This document shows, piece after piece, positions 61,197 to 64,000 of a stretch of DNA of 64,000 bases (the first letter of the stretch is position 1; each line of letters opens with the position of its first letter). The DNA lies in the NCBI GenBank assembly GCA_964643355.1, contig CAZXPW010000008.1, positions 1 to 64,000 of the forward strand. Reading direction: 5' to 3'. Under the pieces are notes generated by a model. It made no database searches, had not been told where the DNA came from, and saw nothing but the letters and a program-made list of their open reading frames with translations. Position numbers and translations under genes: made by a program. The DNA comes from FEN-1350 sp964643355 (GTDB lineage Bacteria; Planctomycetota; Phycisphaerae; Sedimentisphaerales; Anaerohalosphaeraceae).

Positions 61197-62708
61197 ATGA
61201 AACCGATCAAACATACTCATCCATTTCTCTATGTTCGATCGATCCTGTTTTTTTTGGCATTTGTCGCCGTTTGGATCCAACCTTCGTTCGCTCTTGACGG
61301 ACAGATTCAGATTCATGACCCTTCCACCATTGCTCTATGTGCTGGAAAATATTACACCTATGGTACCGGAGGAACCACTCTGGTCTCCGACGATGGCTGG
61401 ATCTGGAGACGAGGCGTTACGCCCTCGCGCCGCGGAATGGCCCCCGATATCATTCACCTCGGCGACCGCTACTGCCTGTATATTGCCGCCAACATCGGGG
61501 CACAACCCAAAGCCGCAATCAATATGATATCGAGCAAATCACTCGATCCCGATTCCCCCGACTACAAATGGGAGGAATGCGGAGTTGTCGCCTCATCCGA
61601 CGGAGTCGAGTTCTGTAACGCCATTGATCCGGGTCTTTTTCTGGATCCCACCGACGGGAAATTATGGATGGTGTACGGTTCCTACTTTGGCTACATCCGA
61701 TTGGTCCAACTGGATTCCAAGACCGGGAAGCGCATCGACACAAACGACAAGCCCGTGGAAATCGCGATCAATTGCGAAGCGTCGACGATGATCTATCACG
61801 AAGGATGGTATTATCTGCTGGCTACGCATGGCAGTTGCTGCCGGGGCGCCGATTCCGGCTACAATATCCGCGTTGGCCGCGCCAGGAAAGTGACAGGCCC
61901 ATTTCTCGACCATACAGGCCTGGATATGATCGAAGGCGGCGGCAAGCTCTTTCTTGGTTCTGGAGGCCGTGTGATCGGCCCGGGCCACTTTGGCCTGATT
62001 GATCTGGGCGACGGCGTGCAAAAGTTCTCCTGCCATTATGAAGCCGACCTCGACAGAGGCGGAGCCAGCGTGCTTGATATCCGTCCGCTGTTGTGGACGG
62101 ACGGATGGCCGGTTGCCGGCGACAACTTTCAAGAAGGTACATACCACATCGAATCCGTTCGAACCGGCACGGCACTGGAACTGGCCGTGGAGGGCGTTCC
62201 GGTAGGCGGCAGACGCGTTCGAGGACCTCGCCCCGCGGCACCCGGCGGACCCGGCGGCGGGGGCGGAGGAGGAATGTTCGGAGGGCAGGGAGGCGTGATT
62301 CCACCGCAGGATGTCGCTCAGGTCTCAATGAACTGGCCGGCCGGAAACATTGACATCCGGATGTCCAACTACCTGTGTCAGGCCCAGCAAAAGTGGACGG
62401 TTACTCCCGTTCCCGACTCGGGTGGCTACCTTGGATCCCCGTATTTCAAGATCACTATCGCTGGCACCAATCGCACCCTGGCTGTGGGCGAAGACGGAGA
62501 ACTGGTCGCCATTCCGGACTTTACCGGTGGCCCCGAACAACTCTGGCGTCTGGACCAGCTCACCGACGGCACCTGGCGGATCATGCCGAAGTTCGCTTCA
62601 GTTACAAAGGAATCACTGGCCATTTCAGCAATCGGTAGCAGTTTCGCCACAATCGCTAAGTACAATCCCGCCAGCGATAAGCAACGGTGGCTCTTCAAGA
62701 CCCCCTGA
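61197..62708 (+). CDS. GH43 endo-1,5-alpha-L-arabinanase-like with ricin-type C-terminus
   Basis: ATG 61197 follows GGGAGGTCC, 17 bases after the dehydratase stop. Signal segment YVRSILFFLAFVAVWIQPSFA. The GH43 propeller (about 38-325) has the base Asp in QIHDPSTIALCAGKYYTYG, then FCNAIDPGLFLDPTDGKLWM, NCEASTMIYHEGWYYLL and GPGHFGL, as in arabinanases. From about 320 a beta-trefoil-like domain follows (GTYHIESVRTGTALELAVEG, QQKWTV, EQLWRLDQLTDGTWRI), interrupted by a Gly/Pro-rich insert near 345-370. Likely cuts arabinan or arabinan-like side chains outside the cell. Confidence 0.88.
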   Translation: MKPIKHTHPFLYVRSILFFLAFVAVWIQPSFALDGQIQIHDPSTIALCAGKYYTYGTGGTTLVSDDGWIWRRGVTPSRRGMAPDIIHLGDRYCLYIAANIGAQPKAAINMISSKSLDPDSPDYKWEECGVVASSDGVEFCNAIDPGLFLDPTDGKLWMVYGSYFGYIRLVQLDSKTGKRIDTNDKPVEIAINCEASTMIYHEGWYYLLATHGSCCRGADSGYNIRVGRARKVTGPFLDHTGLDMIEGGGKLFLGSGGRVIGPGHFGLIDLGDGVQKFSCHYEADLDRGGASVLDIRPLLWTDGWPVAGDNFQEGTYHIESVRTGTALELAVEGVPVGGRRVRGPRPAAPGGPGGGGGGGMFGGQGGVIPPQDVAQVSMNWPAGNIDIRMSNYLCQAQQKWTVTPVPDSGGYLGSPYFKITIAGTNRTLAVGEDGELVAIPDFTGGPEQLWRLDQLTDGTWRIMPKFASVTKESLAISAIGSSFATIAKYNPASDKQRWLFKTP

Positions 62709-62766
62709 CAGCCGGACCAAGAACGCAAATCCAGGCTCATAAATTTCATCTCGCAAAGGAACTTGT

Positions 62767-63462
62767 ATGAGAGTACATGAAAAAATTCGCGTTTTCGCTC
62801 AAGTTGGATTCGCGGGTTGGATAATCTTGGCATTAACTGTTGCATTTGGTCGTTCAGCGGGCAACCCCGCGACATCCCTGACGCGCCCGGTCACTGTCGA
62901 GAGATCACCCGATTCCCGAGGTTTCATTCAGCGGTGGCTCATCCTCGATCCAATCCCTGCAGACGGGTTGACCGACAGCGCCGTTCAGGCATCTGTCAAG
63001 AAGGAGTATTTCCCCGACCAGTTTTCAGTGATTCCAAAGGATCAAGACAAGGTGACTGTCGGCGGCGCAGAACTGGCCTGGCGCGCCGTTGACACAAGCG
63101 ATTACAATGTCAATCTCTACTACTTAGCCTCCAGTCGCGGCAAGCCAACCTCGAATGTCCTGTTCTGGGCCGTCACGGTTATCCAGTGCCCGCAGGAGAT
63201 TGCCGGGGTGCGCCTGGCCATCGGTTCCAATGCGGCCTCCGTCTGGTGGGTCAACGGCAAGGAAGTGATCGGCATCTACGGCGATCGGCAGACCGTCATC
63301 GACGACGGCGTCTCCAAACGACTTACGCTCAAAAAGGGACCCAACATCGTCCGTTGCGCCATCGTCAACGGCGGCGGGGCCACCGATTTCTGCGCGCGGT
63401 TTCTCGACGGTCAGGACGAACCGCTGAAAGGATTCACAGTGAGCGTGGGGGCTGTGAAATAA
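62767..63462 (+). CDS. Secreted beta-sandwich protein of unknown function
   Basis: ATG 62767 is preceded by AAAGGAAC. A signal segment (VGFAGWIILALTVAFGRSAG) is followed by about 200 residues in a beta-sandwich pattern: GFIQRWLILDPIPADGLT, ELAWRAVDTSDYNVNLYY, GSNAASVWWVNGKEVIGIYG, KKGPNIVRCAIVNGGG. Stretches of this kind usually occur as accessory domains on planctomycete esterases and glycosidases; here it stands alone, so it may be a binding protein. No catalytic residues can be named. Confidence 0.65.
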   Translation: MRVHEKIRVFAQVGFAGWIILALTVAFGRSAGNPATSLTRPVTVERSPDSRGFIQRWLILDPIPADGLTDSAVQASVKKEYFPDQFSVIPKDQDKVTVGGAELAWRAVDTSDYNVNLYYLASSRGKPTSNVLFWAVTVIQCPQEIAGVRLAIGSNAASVWWVNGKEVIGIYGDRQTVIDDGVSKRLTLKKGPNIVRCAIVNGGGATDFCARFLDGQDEPLKGFTVSVGAVK

Positions 63463-63532
63463 CCATGACAATGACGCTCGCCGATACCCTGGTTTTGCTG
63501 CAACGGGTCCTCTGTCGCAGGATTACACATAT

Positions 63533-64000
63533 ATGAACTCGTCAACTTCACAATTGTTTCCTGCTGGCGAACACCTCAAGACCAGCGAGTATATCGGGTA
63601 CGCCTTGGGGGATACGGCCTCGAATTTCTTTTTCCAAACTTTTAATATCTTTCTCACCTACTACTATGTGGATGTCTGGGGTATATCGGCTACGGCTCTG
63701 TTGTGGATGATCCCCATCGTCCGTCTTATCGGCTGCTTTGACGATCCGATTATGGGTCTGATTGCCGACCGTACGAACACCCGCAGAGGAAAGTTCCGTC
63801 CCTATCTCCTCTGGGGTGCGATCCCCTATGGATTCTGCGGCTATCTGATGTTTGCCGGTCCGGACTTTGGCCCGACAGCCAAGGTTGTGTACGCCTATGT
63901 CACCTACGCATTGATGTTGACGAGCTACTCGGTCATTAATGTACCCTACTCGTCTTTGCTGGGCGTGATCAGCGCCTCATCGCGCACTCGCGCCGTGGCG
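63533..64000 (+). CDS. GPH-family (MFS) sugar symporter, cut by window end
   Basis: ATG 63533 opens a frame running off the end of the window (156 residues seen, no stop). The segment TSEYIGYALGDTASNFFF leads into a GPH protein: membrane helices around FNIFLTYYYVDVWG and LLWMIPIVRLIGCF, the family motif FDDPIMGLIADRTNTRRGKF, then YLLWGAIPYGFCGYLMF and YALMLTSYSVINVPYSSL. It resembles the symporter at 35188-36762 in layout but differs in sequence, so it probably takes up a second oligosaccharide, perhaps from arabinan. Confidence 0.88.
   Translation, partial: MNSSTSQLFPAGEHLKTSEYIGYALGDTASNFFFQTFNIFLTYYYVDVWGISATALLWMIPIVRLIGCFDDPIMGLIADRTNTRRGKFRPYLLWGAIPYGFCGYLMFAGPDFGPTAKVVYAYVTYALMLTSYSVINVPYSSLLGVISASSRTRAVA

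Overview
The window reads as chromosome of a polysaccharide-degrading bacterium, most likely of the Planctomycetota (Phycisphaerae / Sedimentisphaerales-like). This is an inference from several signs: dockerin-type repeats of the form GDxNxDGxVDxxDF, lamin-tail plus CotH proteins, a short planctomycete/verrucomicrobial-type ECF sigma factor overlapping a FecR gene, a prepilin-type secreted protein, many Tat- and Sec-exported glycosidases, and GC-rich DNA. Lentisphaerota or Kiritimatiellota relatives cannot be excluded. I see no rRNA, tRNA, insertion sequence, prophage or CRISPR array.

Region 1 (1-23.4 kb) is a loose carbohydrate-active set. It holds a 5'-truncated DUF1593/beta-lactamase fusion, a GH2 enzyme with a domain inserted in its barrel, and a 1849-residue dockerin/lamin-tail/CotH protein. 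A Tat-exported sugar-isomerase-like protein, an alpha/alpha-toroid protein, a CocE-type hydrolase, a Tat-exported TIM-barrel protein and a GH127 enzyme follow. The region ends with a two-gene YeeE/YedE sulfur transporter.

Region 2 (23.4-32.7 kb) is built around a membrane-anchored ECF sigma factor. On its own strand it heads a three-gene operon (sigma, dockerin/LamG/beta-helix protein, prepilin-like protein). Divergently lie a Gln-rich Cys-containing repeat protein, a small beta-sandwich protein whose reading frame seems to need a -1 shift in an A-run, a DUF2202 ferritin-like protein, a dockerin protein and a DUF4405 cytochrome-b-like membrane protein. This is the least explained part of the window.

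Region 3 (32.8-64 kb) is an arabinoxylan locus centred on a divergent intergenic hub at about 41.3-41.7 kb. Leftward runs an operon of CE1-malectin-GH10 fusion, CE1-malectin esterase, GPH sugar symporter and GH3. Rightward runs an ECF sigma/FecR pair, then GH43, GH10, GH62, GH127/146, GH29 and GH27. These are followed by a GntP-type permease and three enzymes fitting the lower Weimberg pathway (YjhG-type aldonate dehydratase, 2-keto-3-deoxy-pentonate dehydratase, ketoglutarate-semialdehyde dehydrogenase). A GH43 arabinanase, a small secreted protein and a second GPH symporter, cut by the window end, complete the run. The model is that secreted xylanases, esterases and debranching enzymes cut arabinoxylan, oligosaccharides enter by GPH symporters and are finished inside by GH3, and pentose acids are converted to 2-oxoglutarate.
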